This document shows, piece after piece, positions 7,815 through 18,805 of a DNA stretch of 64,000 bases. Numbering within the stretch: the first letter of the stretch is position 1; each line of letters begins with the position of its first letter. This DNA comes from an uncultured Candidatus Poseidoniales archaeon (lineage in GTDB: Archaea; Thermoplasmatota; Poseidoniia; Poseidoniales; Poseidoniaceae): NCBI GenBank assembly GCA_905181715.1, contig CAJIYT010000009.1:1-64000 (forward strand), read 5' to 3'. Position numbers and translations under genes: made by a program. Under the pieces are notes generated by a model. The model did no database searches, was not told the DNA's origin, and saw nothing but the letters and a program-made list of their open reading frames with translations.

Positions 7815-10800
7815 ATGGAGAGAGAATCAGGCGACCAGAATGGTACGTCGAAGGCACTGTTGGGGCTGCTAATTGCGCCCCTTGCAGTCCTATTGGCTCT
7901 AGCTGCGAATTGGATAGGCGGTTTCGGCTTATCCTTGGACACTGACGGAATGTTCCCACTGCTTGCAGTGGCGGGTGCTGCGATGATCGGAATCGCACCA
8001 CGAATTCTTCGTGAGAAGCAGATACTCACCCTTTCAAGCCAGCGAGTCTCCCTCATCGCTCTGGCCGTGACTGCTATTCTAGCGAAAGCAGTCCAGATGA
8101 CAGGTGATTCAAATATTCTTGCGTTATTGGTTTTCATAACCATGTTCGGCGTTCAAGCCTTGGACGGTAAATCAAGGCATGAATGGGCGACAATCCTAAC
8201 CTTTACTTCGGTTGGATTTGTTCTAGCAATGGCTGCTGGGGCATATTATGGCGCAAATCAAGTCTCTGATTACACAGTTTACAGCAATGATGCTCCTTCG
8301 ATTTATAATCGAATTAACGCTTTGCGTGAAGGTATGGCTTTCGTATTCTTTACCATGTGGACCATAATGATAATTCTTGGTTTGCTAGTAGCAGTTCTCG
8401 CTCGTGGAGTTCTTAACCCCGAAAGCAAGGACGGCTGGTTTGGCCACATCTCTCCACTCAAGGGTAAGTGGAACAAGACCACTCTGCCGCTTCAAATCGC
8501 ACTATTGGTCTGGGCATCAGCACATGCTGCAACTCTTTGGTTCATGAATAGTGTAACTGATGCAGATCGCCTTGGAATGGTTTACGAGGAAGGTTATCAC
8601 GGATATATTGGCTTTTGGCCAGCTCTTCTTACAGGAATAATCGCATTGATTGTTTCATACATGGTCGCAGAACGCTGGTTTACTCGAGCAATGATGACTA
8701 CAGCAATGTGGATACTGTATCAGGTTTCGGCTTGGTATGATGCTGGATTATGGGAGAATGATAACTTCGAAGGAGCATGGGCTGTATGGATTTGGTTCGG
8801 TATAACCTTCGCACTCGGTGTAGTCATCTATTGGTTCAGCACCCATGAGAAATATGGCGGCTGGATGAATCGCGAGATTCACGATCCGTCAGGTGCACGT
8901 AAATTCTGGTCTGCTCATTGGGCAGGAATTATGATATTCAGTGCCTTCATAATCGGGTTGGCAATTCGTATACAGTGGTATGCGGTTCCTTCGATGAATG
9001 CTTATGGGACTGCCACATGGGATATGACCGGTGGTTCTGACCCTTGGTACATGAAGCGTGTAGTGGATTACATCCTTGCTCAAAACGCACATCTTATCGT
9101 CGATGCTGATCGTTCTTACCCGTTGGGTGGAATCAATCCTCGACCGCCGTTATTCACTTGGTCGTTAGCTATTGGAGCAATGATTCTAACATCACTTCTT
9201 CAGATACCGGTTGGCGATGCTGCTTGGTGGTCAATGCTCGCTCTACCTGCAATCTTTGGAGCCTTCATCATCTTCCCAATAGCAAGTATGGCAAAAGATC
9301 ACTTCGGCAAGGGTGCTGGAGTAATCGCTGCTTGGTTAATCGCATTCATGCCAAGTCACGTGACTCACAGTACTTGGGGTCTAGCAGATCACGATTCATT
9401 CGTTCTGCTCTTCCTTTCTGCTGGTTTCATGTATTACCTTCGAGCAGTAAAGCACGGAGGAGACGAGCGTCTTTCAAAGAGAATCTCGGCTAAACCTATC
9501 TCCTTGTTTAACGCAGTTGTAACCGTATTTGAGAAGAGGCCAAGAGCAGTAGCAAACGCTATTGCTGCTGGTGTTTGTATCGGATTGGTCGCACTAGGGT
9601 GGAAAGGGTTCGTATATGGGCCTGCTATCATCTTCTTGACTTATTCAATACAAGTCGCTTTGAATATGTTCAAGCGCCGTGACAGCACTATTATCACCAC
9701 TCTCAATCTGGTGATGTTAGGTGTCATCTTCTTGATGACAATACCATTCTATGCTCATCCACAAATGGATTTGGTTTGGAATTCTACTGGTCTTCAACCA
9801 CTGATCTTCATAGCTATATTCACTTTAGCAATCGGTTTCATCACTACTGGTTTCCGTGACAAGCCTTGGCTACTGGTTCTAGGGACACTATTCGTAGGTG
9901 GCACTATCTTCCTCAGTTTATTGGCTATGCTACAATATTTCGAATTGTCAAATTCGTGGAATGTATTGACAACTGGCTCTGGATATTTCACCAAGAACAA
10001 GATTTTCGGAACAATTGCTGAGGCTAGTGCTCCTAATCGTGGAATGCTATTCGCTAGTTTCGGACCTATTGTCTTCATACTCTCTCTCTCTATGGGAATC
10101 ATTGCCATTTGGGAAGGATTGAAGCAGAAGCAACAAGTTCGCTTAGTATTGGGAATGTGGGTGCTAATAGCATCTTACATGGCTTGGTCTGCTGGTAGAT
10201 TCGTATTCAATGCATCTCCAGCAATGGCTGTTCTTGGTGCATGGGGAGTAGTTTCCCTTTGGAGTTACAGTGGCGCTGGAAGTCTGTTAAAGGAATGGAG
10301 ACGCTTAGGTATCCGTACTCCTGGTGACAGAATATCGGGTGCTCGCAAAGCACTTTGGCGTACACCTCAATTCAGTGCTATTGGTATGATTATGGTAATC
10401 TTGGTAAGTCAACATGCTACATACGGGCTAGATTCCGCTATCCCTGGTAGTTCTGAGCATGAATCTGGAATCGACGAGGACATCTATAACGTAATTCCTG
10501 GTTTACTGCGTTGGAACCAACTTGGATTTTCTCTTCTCGATGATAGTGATTATGAAAACTCAGGTGGCAGATGGTACCTTGGAAGTTTCGGTAGTGGATT
10601 CAATGATGAAGGCTGGAATAGAGCCTATGATTGGCTTTCACAACAAGATGCTAATGTGTCATATTCCGATAAGCCAGCTTTCGTCTCTTGGTGGGATTAT
10701 GGTTTCCAAGCATTAGACAATGGTGAGCACCCATCCGTCTCTGATAACTTCCAATCTGGAATCCCTAGTACAGGGAATATGCTATTGGCTCGAAATCAGG

Positions 10801-13800
10801 ACGATTTAGTTGCAATGTTCATCTGGCAATTAGGAAAGGGAGACGTTTCATATAATTATCATAATGGTGGCGGATTGTCTTTTACTAGTTACTTTGAAAA
10901 TAGTATGGTAAATCACTTAGGACAAGAGACCTTTGATATTATTGAATCAATACAAACCAGTGAGGATTCAGCTACGACTTCAGTTCACGCATTCAAGGTT
11001 ATTCAGACAAATGATAATCTAGTAATAGCCGAAGGACAAAATTTGGTAGATGGTCTTGTCAGCACTTCTGGCGAAAACGTCTTCAGAATTTATGAAGATG
11101 GAATTATTGTTCCTTGTGATTCAGATACCGCAACCACATGTGATGGCGATTCTTGGACTTCTTTCGATTCGGCAAATAGTTCATTCAACTACAAAGTACG
11201 AACTTCTAGAGATACAACCTATGAAAATACACATTACATATTTGGAGATTATTGGTACACCAACGATTTGGTTGATGAATTCAACTCCGTATCAACTCAC
11301 ATTCATCGTGATAATGCTAGACTTGCTACCGTCACTCAAATCCTGACCAATAGTCTGGATTCAGAGGGATTGAACGATCTCTATGCTGATTTGATGGATA
11401 ACCGTGTCTATACCGTGCAAGATCACGAGGGAGCTCCTGGTGAAACAATTACTCGGAATCACGAGATACGTTACTTCGCAGTAGATCATCGACTTTATCC
11501 TAAAGCAGGACGCTATAATGCCGATGAAAACTTTAACGGTGGCAATCCAACTGGGATTTTCACTGCTCCAACCATCCTTTCTGGCCAAGACTTCACTACT
11601 TTCATGTCTGAAGTCTACGAAACAGTTCGTGGTGAATTCCCCGATGAGATGACACGTGCTGAGTTCGATGATGCAATGCAAAAAGATTACATCAATCAGC
11701 AATCAGGTTCAGATATAGATCCATTACAGTTGAGCGATGTTAGAATCGATCACAAGGCTGAGTTCTTCAAGACCATGGTTGCAAGAACCTATGTTGGATA
11801 TGGTGCATCTACCCTTGGGGTTGATACTGTCGGAATGAATCCCCAGCCGGGATTGCATATAGGTACTAGTGGTAGTCCAAACACATTCCTAACCAATGCT
11901 TTACCAATGCCTGGTGCAATGATGAATCACTTTGTAATCGCTAATTGGTATGACAACTCTTCAGATAACACCCTCGGTTCGCAAGTACTTAGAGCCACTT
12001 CTCAAGTGAAGATACTGAAGTATTACTCTGGTGCTGAGATTTCTGGCACAGTGGAAATGGCCGAAGGAGGTCAAAATCTCGATGGTGTCAGACTTCTCTT
12101 TGAGCGCGATGCATTCAGTGGTGAGGATGAGACCGATAGAGATTCAGATAATTACTGGATTCCAATCGGTTCTACCGATGCCGATGCAGATGGTAGTTAC
12201 TCGTTCTTAGCCCCTGCTGGTAAGATTAGAGTTTCAGCATATGTCGGTGATTTCGACCCAACTGCTGATAGATTATCTATCACTTCAGGTCAATTCGCTA
12301 GTGGTCTTTCTGATGTATTAGTCGAAGACAATGATGATCGCCAGACCAATGCTATTACTGCGGTTCTCGGTCAGGTATCAAATATGACTTGGCTCGGTGA
12401 GAGTGTGATTAACGTCACTGGTCCACAAGCGGACCGTTTAGAACAGATTACCGACCCTGTCGATGTGCTTGTTTCAGGCACCGGAATCAAGGGGTTATTG
12501 GTTTGGAGTGGTCATGAGGATTTCGAAGGAGAGACCCTTGATGGTGCAGAGATAATTCTTGATAATATTTGGAATACAATGGCTAATATCTCTCTTACTT
12601 CAACTAGCGGTGCATTCAGCACTGATGAAGTGAGAATAATGGCTGGTTCTGGAGAGGTAATCTTTGACGAACCCGGTACCTTTACCACTAGTGATGGATT
12701 GGGCTATGTTACTAATTTCACCGGTAATTATACTCGCTTAATATCAGAGGGACGATCTTATTCTGCTAATGGAACTTGGACTGGCGCTGGTACTTTAGTC
12801 GCCTCTTGGCTCAATGCTAGCGGCATAATCACCTGTGAAAATCTAGATGATATTCCAGTCATGCCTGAAAACGAAACTATCTGTTCTACATCAGAAACAG
12901 ACACCTACTATCTAACTGGTGAAGTGATTGCCAACGGAAGAATGACAGCTGAAGGAGTAGTAACTCTACGCAAGGAATTGGTCGGTGAGAACTTTGAGGG
13001 TTCAGGTACTTTTGATGGAATAGGTACTATTAACGGAACTGGACAATTCATCGGTTCAGGTTACTTCTCTGGTGATATAGTCAACCCTGGTTCATTCTAC
13101 TTGAGCGACCTGGTCCCAGGTGAATATCAAGTGACAATAGTGTTGCCAAATAGCAGAAAACACGTCATGGATCAATCTTTAACTGTTCCAGTCAGTGTTT
13201 TAGAGGCCGACCTCTCAATTCCAGGATTCCTCTTTAGTGATGTTCTGTTGATGGATGATGGCACTCCAGTGGCCAACCAAACCATGGAAATCATCGATTT
13301 GACATTCGGAGATACGGAGTTTACGAGCATCAACACAGATGAAAATGGGAACTTCTCAAACGGGCCAATGCTTCCTGGTGAATATTATTGGCGAGTCGAC
13401 ATTGATTCAGATGGTCTTTACGATGCCAATGAAACCTTTGCGATTTATGAAGGTGATGATGCAAACGTAACATTAATCGAAGGAATGCAAATCCAATATA
13501 TGACTGATGTTACCGTTCAATTACGAGCTGTAGATTACTCCGATGGAGTGACAGAATTGCTTGATGTTGCAAATAGGGTTGTCACTTTCACTAATATTGA
13601 TCTTGGTGCAGGAGAAAGTGTAGCGCAAACATTCAATGTGACTGCAAATGCCAGTGGTGTGCTGCAAGTTGAATTGACTCAAGGCACTTGGATTGCTTCT
13701 GATGACGGTGATGATTTACATGTGCTATGGCAAGAAATTGAAGTTAGAAGCGATAATCAAACAGGCATGACTTGGAATTATACTGAATCTGCTTGGGTTA

Positions 13801-16800
13801 ACGGAACTGTTTATCTCCCAGCAGCTGATACAGACCTTGCCAATCTCACTAGTGTCAATTTCGATAGCAACAAGTTCGAAACTGCATCTACCTCTTTATT
13901 CATTCACTTCCGTTCAGGAAATATCGATCTTGAGACAGTAACTAATATCACTGGTGCTTTCTCGATGAGGCTACCAGTGGATCGAGCATTCCACGTCACT
14001 GCAATTGACTCATTTTCGAAAGCTAGCACTGGTGTTCTATTGACTGATGCTTCTGACGGTATTTATCATAACGATATTCCAAATGTGCTTTTCCTTACGC
14101 CAACAGCGCAGGTTTCTGGCAAGGTGAGTTTAAGAAATGAAAGTATCTCCTGGGATTCAGCAATTCCTGGCTGGGAACCAGTTGAGATAATTGCAGTAAA
14201 TGAGGATGGCCTTGAGTGGAGAGAAGCGATAACTATCAATGGTGACTTCCTCTTCGATCTACAACCAGGTTCATGGGATTTCAGTCTTTCAACTGTTGAA
14301 ATGAATACATCGAGTTACTCCGATTTAGTCATCAACAAATCTGGAAATAATGAATTGAACTTCATTGCTGAACCAGCTAATATTTCAGTGACGCTAAGAG
14401 TATACCTCGATCACGCAGATGAGAGAAGTTGGGAGAATGGAACCGCAGTTCAACCTGATATTAGCCTAGTGCCAACCACTGCGCATGGTATAGGTGTCAA
14501 CTTTACTGCAGCAGATTACAATCTAGATGGTGAATTAATTGTCAATATCTCGATTGGAAGTTATACTGTAGAAATCGATTACTTTGACGCAAATGATGAA
14601 AATGCCACAGATTATTCCTCATTACCTCTTGATGTAATGCCCGGATTAGATGTCAGTCTTAATGCTGATGTAGAAGCCTTCGAAGTTGCTCTTGAACCAA
14701 GATGGCTGGTTAATGGAATTATCGTCGAGGATGATAATAGCACACCTCTGACTAATCAACCAATCTGGTACTTGGATGTAAATGACGAATCGAACTATGG
14801 TAATATCTTGCCCGATGAAAACGGTAGCTTTTCGGCATATGTTCCGCAAGGGGATTTTGTCTTTATGATCCATTCCTTCATCAGTAATTCAACCAACATC
14901 TCAGAGATTTATCGTACGAGTATTGTTATCGATGAGGATTCAAGTACTCGCACAGGTCTGCACTTTAGAACAATGCCTGTAATGCAGGTGAACTTAACAC
15001 TAAAGCAGAACATAACTGATGTTCTAATTACTGACTTCTGGGGACTTGAAGCAGTCAGTTTGGATGGACTTGGGAATGTAAGTGCTAACTTTACCGACGC
15101 GACGACTGGCAGTGTTGTTATCGATGTACTACCCGGGAATTGGACCCTTTACTTGAATCACATGTCTGATGGTAGTGACCCAACTATACGTGAGAAATTA
15201 CTGCTTGAAGAAGGAGTGATTAATTTCTCTACTGCAGATGCAGTTAATGGAGTTGTAGAACTTGGTGATGTCATGGTAGACCTCACCGTCGAAATCAATG
15301 GTAAAGTCTACTGGAAGACCGATACCAATGAAGGAATACCTGCAGTTAATGTCACCATTGTCGGTGGAATTATCAATGAGACAGTTGAAACTGATTCCAA
15401 TGGATTTTGGAGCAAATATGTGCCTATTTACCAAACATACAATGTTTCAGCTTCCAAGTTTGGATTCGACTCTGTTTACTACAATACAGATAATGTGAGT
15501 GGTATCATAGTAGAGAATGTGACTTTGAATCAGGATCTTGAAATGGTTGCTGGTTTGGTGAGTGTTTCTGGAAATGTCACTGATTTGATCGATGCAACAC
15601 GTCTTGATGGTGCCAGCATAACGCTATATCCGGAAGTTGGTGTTGAAAGAGATTCAATAGAGATTACAGGTGCTCTTAATGCAGGAGTTCTAAGTTGGAG
15701 CGCAGATGTAACTCCCGGTAATTGGGTTGTTGTCGTTCTTGAGGCTAACCCCGGACCAAATGGTGGCGGAGTTGCTATTGGATTACTAGATGCATCGATT
15801 AGTGCAGGTGGTAGTCTCGAATTAGAAATGAGTCAAGGTGGTAGGGTTGAAGTCTCTACTTCTTGGACTGATTTCGAATTACAAGAACGAAATGCGTCTG
15901 ATTCAATGATTGAGGAGCCAGTGCTTATCTTGGTCGATATAGGTGATGAGCAATCATGGAATCTAGATCTAGATGACAAGGGCGAACTCGACTTGATATT
16001 ACCAATCGGAAGCGTCACATTATCTGCAGAGTTTTCGACAGTTGAGCATGACTTAGCCTTGACAATGAACTACACTGGTGCCAAAAGCGGACAAGTTCTC
16101 GATGATCCATTGGATCTCACCCTTCAATTCAACCGCAGGGTCGTTAGTGATTTGAATTTGAACATTACTGCAGTCAAAGACTTGACAGCAGTAATAGTCG
16201 ATGGCAATATGACGATTTTGCAAGCGATTGAGGATGGTAGTGGATATTCTGTTATTGAAGTTGATATTACAGTTGACTATGATGGTAACCAAATCAGCGA
16301 TACCTTTAGTGCAAGTGGTAGTGTTTCTGGTCAAGATGGGTCCAAGTGGGCAATTCAATTCCAAAACGGTAGTGCTGATGAATGGATTGATGATCTTGAC
16401 ATAGTCCTCGGAGTTGGAATGAATAGTACTGATACCAATCAAGTATTGCAAATGGTAATCAAGGCTAAAATCATCTTGCCTGCACAAAACGAGACATTTG
16501 TATTCGAATTAGGTGCTGGGCATGATGTAATGTTTGAATTTACTACTGGTTCAGCAATGAGTAATTTGCTCCTCAATGTATCAGTTCCACAGAATTATTC
16601 TATCGCTTTAGATGATATTCCAAGTTCAATTGGAGTGGCGGATAATGGCCTTCCTGGAAAGACATTCAGTGTTACCGTGGTCAACAACGGTAATGGTCCA
16701 GAAAGCATAGACATCGGGGCAATTCTGCCACAGAACTGTGTGGATGATCAATGGAAGATAGAACCGTCGCCAACGACAATTGATGTTGAACCACGTGCTA

Positions 16801-17378
16801 CTGGAAGTCAGAAATTCACTGTTTATAGCCCAACTTCTGGTGCACAAGTGGAAAGTTGTCTGATAACTGTTCAGGCTCAGTCTGAAGAATTTGGTTCGGC
16901 TTCGATATCGGGAAGTGTTACTGCACGTATTGCAGTTGCAGATCTATCAATTGCAACCAACACTATCACTCCATTAGAATCTGAGTCGGTCGCAGGCGAG
17001 GCTGGGTCTTTCATGATTCCAGTAAAGAACGCAGGATTCCTTGATGCCATTGGTATCGAGATTACTCTGGTTGGAACAGATGGAACTGAATACGTCTCCA
17101 AGCTTGTCGTACTCACCGTACCTGCTGAGAGCACAGTAAATGCCGAGTTCACATACGAAGGCTTTGAAGTTGGACCAAAAAGATTTGAGGTATCCATAAA
17201 TCCGAGCGGTACACCAGTAGCTAGTCAGCCTGAGAATCAGACCTTCAGCCGTGAATTCGCTAACATAGCAGTTGGTGACGAAAGTAATTTTGTCCCGATT
17301 GTTGTTGCAATTCTGGGATTGCTAATACTATTCGGTGGATATAAGGTTGCTCGCACTGGTAGTAAGAAGAGATTCTGA
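7815..17378 (+). CDS. aglB: giant AglB/STT3 oligosaccharyltransferase with N- and C-terminal extensions
   Basis: A 3187-residue membrane protein. The core is an STT3-type enzyme that moves a lipid-linked glycan onto N-x-S/T asparagines. GGSDPWYMKRVVDY near residue 405 gives the first acidic loop motif, WGLADHDSFV near 521 the second, and WWDYG is at 959-963. About ten hydrophobic helices (residues 14-360) precede the usual first STT3 helix. From about residue 1400 to 3150 there is a chain of beta-sandwich domains, several like carboxypeptidase-regulatory modules (DADADGSYSFLAPAGKIRVSA, DENGNFSNGPMLPGEYYW), then NEW3- and CARDB-like modules, then a final helix (VPIVVAILGLLILFGGY) with a basic tail. 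AglB proteins are usually 850-1000 residues. The frame is continuous, with no sign of a lost stop. The extension itself is rich in sequons. Confidence 0.93.
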   Translation: MERESGDQNGTSKALLGLLIAPLAVLLALAANWIGGFGLSLDTDGMFPLLAVAGAAMIGIAPRILREKQILTLSSQRVSLIALAVTAILAKAVQMTGDSNILALLVFITMFGVQALDGKSRHEWATILTFTSVGFVLAMAAGAYYGANQVSDYTVYSNDAPSIYNRINALREGMAFVFFTMWTIMIILGLLVAVLARGVLNPESKDGWFGHISPLKGKWNKTTLPLQIALLVWASAHAATLWFMNSVTDADRLGMVYEEGYHGYIGFWPALLTGIIALIVSYMVAERWFTRAMMTTAMWILYQVSAWYDAGLWENDNFEGAWAVWIWFGITFALGVVIYWFSTHEKYGGWMNREIHDPSGARKFWSAHWAGIMIFSAFIIGLAIRIQWYAVPSMNAYGTATWDMTGGSDPWYMKRVVDYILAQNAHLIVDADRSYPLGGINPRPPLFTWSLAIGAMILTSLLQIPVGDAAWWSMLALPAIFGAFIIFPIASMAKDHFGKGAGVIAAWLIAFMPSHVTHSTWGLADHDSFVLLFLSAGFMYYLRAVKHGGDERLSKRISAKPISLFNAVVTVFEKRPRAVANAIAAGVCIGLVALGWKGFVYGPAIIFLTYSIQVALNMFKRRDSTIITTLNLVMLGVIFLMTIPFYAHPQMDLVWNSTGLQPLIFIAIFTLAIGFITTGFRDKPWLLVLGTLFVGGTIFLSLLAMLQYFELSNSWNVLTTGSGYFTKNKIFGTIAEASAPNRGMLFASFGPIVFILSLSMGIIAIWEGLKQKQQVRLVLGMWVLIASYMAWSAGRFVFNASPAMAVLGAWGVVSLWSYSGAGSLLKEWRRLGIRTPGDRISGARKALWRTPQFSAIGMIMVILVSQHATYGLDSAIPGSSEHESGIDEDIYNVIPGLLRWNQLGFSLLDDSDYENSGGRWYLGSFGSGFNDEGWNRAYDWLSQQDANVSYSDKPAFVSWWDYGFQALDNGEHPSVSDNFQSGIPSTGNMLLARNQDDLVAMFIWQLGKGDVSYNYHNGGGLSFTSYFENSMVNHLGQETFDIIESIQTSEDSATTSVHAFKVIQTNDNLVIAEGQNLVDGLVSTSGENVFRIYEDGIIVPCDSDTATTCDGDSWTSFDSANSSFNYKVRTSRDTTYENTHYIFGDYWYTNDLVDEFNSVSTHIHRDNARLATVTQILTNSLDSEGLNDLYADLMDNRVYTVQDHEGAPGETITRNHEIRYFAVDHRLYPKAGRYNADENFNGGNPTGIFTAPTILSGQDFTTFMSEVYETVRGEFPDEMTRAEFDDAMQKDYINQQSGSDIDPLQLSDVRIDHKAEFFKTMVARTYVGYGASTLGVDTVGMNPQPGLHIGTSGSPNTFLTNALPMPGAMMNHFVIANWYDNSSDNTLGSQVLRATSQVKILKYYSGAEISGTVEMAEGGQNLDGVRLLFERDAFSGEDETDRDSDNYWIPIGSTDADADGSYSFLAPAGKIRVSAYVGDFDPTADRLSITSGQFASGLSDVLVEDNDDRQTNAITAVLGQVSNMTWLGESVINVTGPQADRLEQITDPVDVLVSGTGIKGLLVWSGHEDFEGETLDGAEIILDNIWNTMANISLTSTSGAFSTDEVRIMAGSGEVIFDEPGTFTTSDGLGYVTNFTGNYTRLISEGRSYSANGTWTGAGTLVASWLNASGIITCENLDDIPVMPENETICSTSETDTYYLTGEVIANGRMTAEGVVTLRKELVGENFEGSGTFDGIGTINGTGQFIGSGYFSGDIVNPGSFYLSDLVPGEYQVTIVLPNSRKHVMDQSLTVPVSVLEADLSIPGFLFSDVLLMDDGTPVANQTMEIIDLTFGDTEFTSINTDENGNFSNGPMLPGEYYWRVDIDSDGLYDANETFAIYEGDDANVTLIEGMQIQYMTDVTVQLRAVDYSDGVTELLDVANRVVTFTNIDLGAGESVAQTFNVTANASGVLQVELTQGTWIASDDGDDLHVLWQEIEVRSDNQTGMTWNYTESAWVNGTVYLPAADTDLANLTSVNFDSNKFETASTSLFIHFRSGNIDLETVTNITGAFSMRLPVDRAFHVTAIDSFSKASTGVLLTDASDGIYHNDIPNVLFLTPTAQVSGKVSLRNESISWDSAIPGWEPVEIIAVNEDGLEWREAITINGDFLFDLQPGSWDFSLSTVEMNTSSYSDLVINKSGNNELNFIAEPANISVTLRVYLDHADERSWENGTAVQPDISLVPTTAHGIGVNFTAADYNLDGELIVNISIGSYTVEIDYFDANDENATDYSSLPLDVMPGLDVSLNADVEAFEVALEPRWLVNGIIVEDDNSTPLTNQPIWYLDVNDESNYGNILPDENGSFSAYVPQGDFVFMIHSFISNSTNISEIYRTSIVIDEDSSTRTGLHFRTMPVMQVNLTLKQNITDVLITDFWGLEAVSLDGLGNVSANFTDATTGSVVIDVLPGNWTLYLNHMSDGSDPTIREKLLLEEGVINFSTADAVNGVVELGDVMVDLTVEINGKVYWKTDTNEGIPAVNVTIVGGIINETVETDSNGFWSKYVPIYQTYNVSASKFGFDSVYYNTDNVSGIIVENVTLNQDLEMVAGLVSVSGNVTDLIDATRLDGASITLYPEVGVERDSIEITGALNAGVLSWSADVTPGNWVVVVLEANPGPNGGGVAIGLLDASISAGGSLELEMSQGGRVEVSTSWTDFELQERNASDSMIEEPVLILVDIGDEQSWNLDLDDKGELDLILPIGSVTLSAEFSTVEHDLALTMNYTGAKSGQVLDDPLDLTLQFNRRVVSDLNLNITAVKDLTAVIVDGNMTILQAIEDGSGYSVIEVDITVDYDGNQISDTFSASGSVSGQDGSKWAIQFQNGSADEWIDDLDIVLGVGMNSTDTNQVLQMVIKAKIILPAQNETFVFELGAGHDVMFEFTTGSAMSNLLLNVSVPQNYSIALDDIPSSIGVADNGLPGKTFSVTVVNNGNGPESIDIGAILPQNCVDDQWKIEPSPTTIDVEPRATGSQKFTVYSPTSGAQVESCLITVQAQSEEFGSASISGSVTARIAVADLSIATNTITPLESESVAGEAGSFMIPVKNAGFLDAIGIEITLVGTDGTEYVSKLVVLTVPAESTVNAEFTYEGFEVGPKRFEVSINPSGTPVASQPENQTFSREFANIAVGDESNFVPIVVAILGLLILFGGYKVARTGSKKRF

Positions 17379-17439
17379 CCGCTGAACAATTGGGCATAAG
17401 GTTCAAACGACCAATGCTCAACCTATTGTTGGTGGAGGC

Positions 17440-18675
17440 ATGGACGATGATTTTGGGGATGTCGATTTCATCTCAGAACCTACGGATTCACACATATTGA
17501 CTGCTGTTGATCCTTCGGTGAAGGGTCATCAAGAGGGCTGGCGTTCCGAGATAATGGGTTGGGCTCCTGCTCCGGCATCTCCCCTTCCCAGAGTTGCTCC
17601 TAACCAGAACCGAATAGTGAATATCTCAATATTCCTAATTCTACTATTGGTCGTTTGGATGGTATGGCGTTCTCAAATCATCCAGGGGTTTGAGGGTCAA
17701 CAAGAATCCTCGGAATGGGCGTTTGAAACTACAGGAGTACGTGCTCTTCAGGCCAAAGGCTTGACTGGTGCTGGAGTTTCGGTTTGTGTTGTTGACACTG
17801 GTCTTGATAGTACCCACCCTGATTTGGATCATCTATCATATACCTTTACTGATATATGGGGTACTTCAACGATTGCTGTCGATCACGGTAATCTCGCTCA
17901 TGGTACTTTGATGATAGGTTTACTAGCTGCTGATGGTCATCAAAAAGGAATCTCACCAAATATCAGATTGGGTGTTGTGGCGGCACTTGGCGATGATGGA
18001 ATGGGCAATAATAGTGGTTCAGAATCTATTGTCGCAGATGCAATCCGTTGGTGTTGGCAATCATTTGGAGCTGACATCATCTCTTTATCACTCGGAGGAT
18101 TACAGGATCAGAATCAAACACGAGAAGGACAGAGTGTATCTGCTGTGCGCCAAGCGCTTGATAATGGCGTATATGTCGTTGCGGCAGTGGGTAATGATGG
18201 TGGTTCAACCGATGATGGATTGGTAGCCGTACCTGGTAATATCGATCTGGTGATAACAGTTGGAGCGAGTGATAGCAGGGGTGAGATTTGGAATGGTTCA
18301 TCTAGAGGTGCACAAATTGCCGATGATGGAACTGCTAGGTCGCACCCAAATCAAAAGCCAGAGGTCGTGGCTCCTGGTGTTTCAGTTATTTCAACCGGTA
18401 ATGATGGTAATTATTATGAATCAACAGGCAGTTCTATTTCCACTGTTTTCATAACTGGAATCCTCGCATTAATACTCGAGGATAACCCCCAGTTAAAACC
18501 TGGTGATAATACAAGAAATAGCGATTGCATCGAAGCTGTGAAGTGGGCATTGAAGAATTCCTCGGTAGCACTAATCGAGGGAATTGAGCATGATGACAAC
18601 TGGGGATATGGAGCAGTTTCTGCCATTGCATGGGCGCAGGAGGTCGAAAACAATGATAATTGCTCCGTCGAATAA
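17440..18675 (+). CDS. membrane-anchored subtilisin-like serine protease (S8)
   Basis: A 411-residue peptidase. It has a 60-residue acidic cytosolic N-terminus, one transmembrane helix at about 61-76 (ISIFLILLLVVWMVW) and an extracellular S8 domain. The catalytic triad is D119 in VCVVDTGLDSTHPDL, H154 in LAHGTLMIGLLAADG, and S332 in STGSSISTV, where GSSIS replaces the usual GTSMA. The oxyanion Asn is probably in VAAVGNDGG. There is no evident prodomain and no signal peptidase site, so it would be a type II membrane protease. It follows the giant AglB by 61 bases with GGTGGAGG before the ATG, so the two may be cotranscribed. Processing of surface proteins is an inference from context. Confidence 0.9.
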   Translation: MDDDFGDVDFISEPTDSHILTAVDPSVKGHQEGWRSEIMGWAPAPASPLPRVAPNQNRIVNISIFLILLLVVWMVWRSQIIQGFEGQQESSEWAFETTGVRALQAKGLTGAGVSVCVVDTGLDSTHPDLDHLSYTFTDIWGTSTIAVDHGNLAHGTLMIGLLAADGHQKGISPNIRLGVVAALGDDGMGNNSGSESIVADAIRWCWQSFGADIISLSLGGLQDQNQTREGQSVSAVRQALDNGVYVVAAVGNDGGSTDDGLVAVPGNIDLVITVGASDSRGEIWNGSSRGAQIADDGTARSHPNQKPEVVAPGVSVISTGNDGNYYESTGSSISTVFITGILALILEDNPQLKPGDNTRNSDCIEAVKWALKNSSVALIEGIEHDDNWGYGAVSAIAWAQEVENNDNCSVE

Positions 18676-18714
18676 TGATATTATTTGCTAGATATGATAT
18701 TATATGCCCTGCCA

Positions 18715-18760
18715 AGGCGATACTTTAAAGGCATATTGATACTATTGATTCAGCAATTGG
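18715..18760 (+). promoter_or_regulatory. possible promoter (TATA-like CTTTAAAG)
   Basis: An AT-rich stretch between the protease stop and the next gene contains CTTTAAAG near 18722, a plausible archaeal TATA box about 80 bases before the ATG at 18806. No clear BRE was recognised. Confidence 0.25.
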
Positions 18761-18805
18761 CATCAAACCTTATGTTCAGTACCATAGAGCACTCCTTTGA
18801 GTAGC

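Noticed and set aside
16053..16487. 144-codon minus-strand open frame
   Set aside because: Antisense within the AglB extension; composition is cysteine/isoleucine-heavy and unlike neighbouring proteins.
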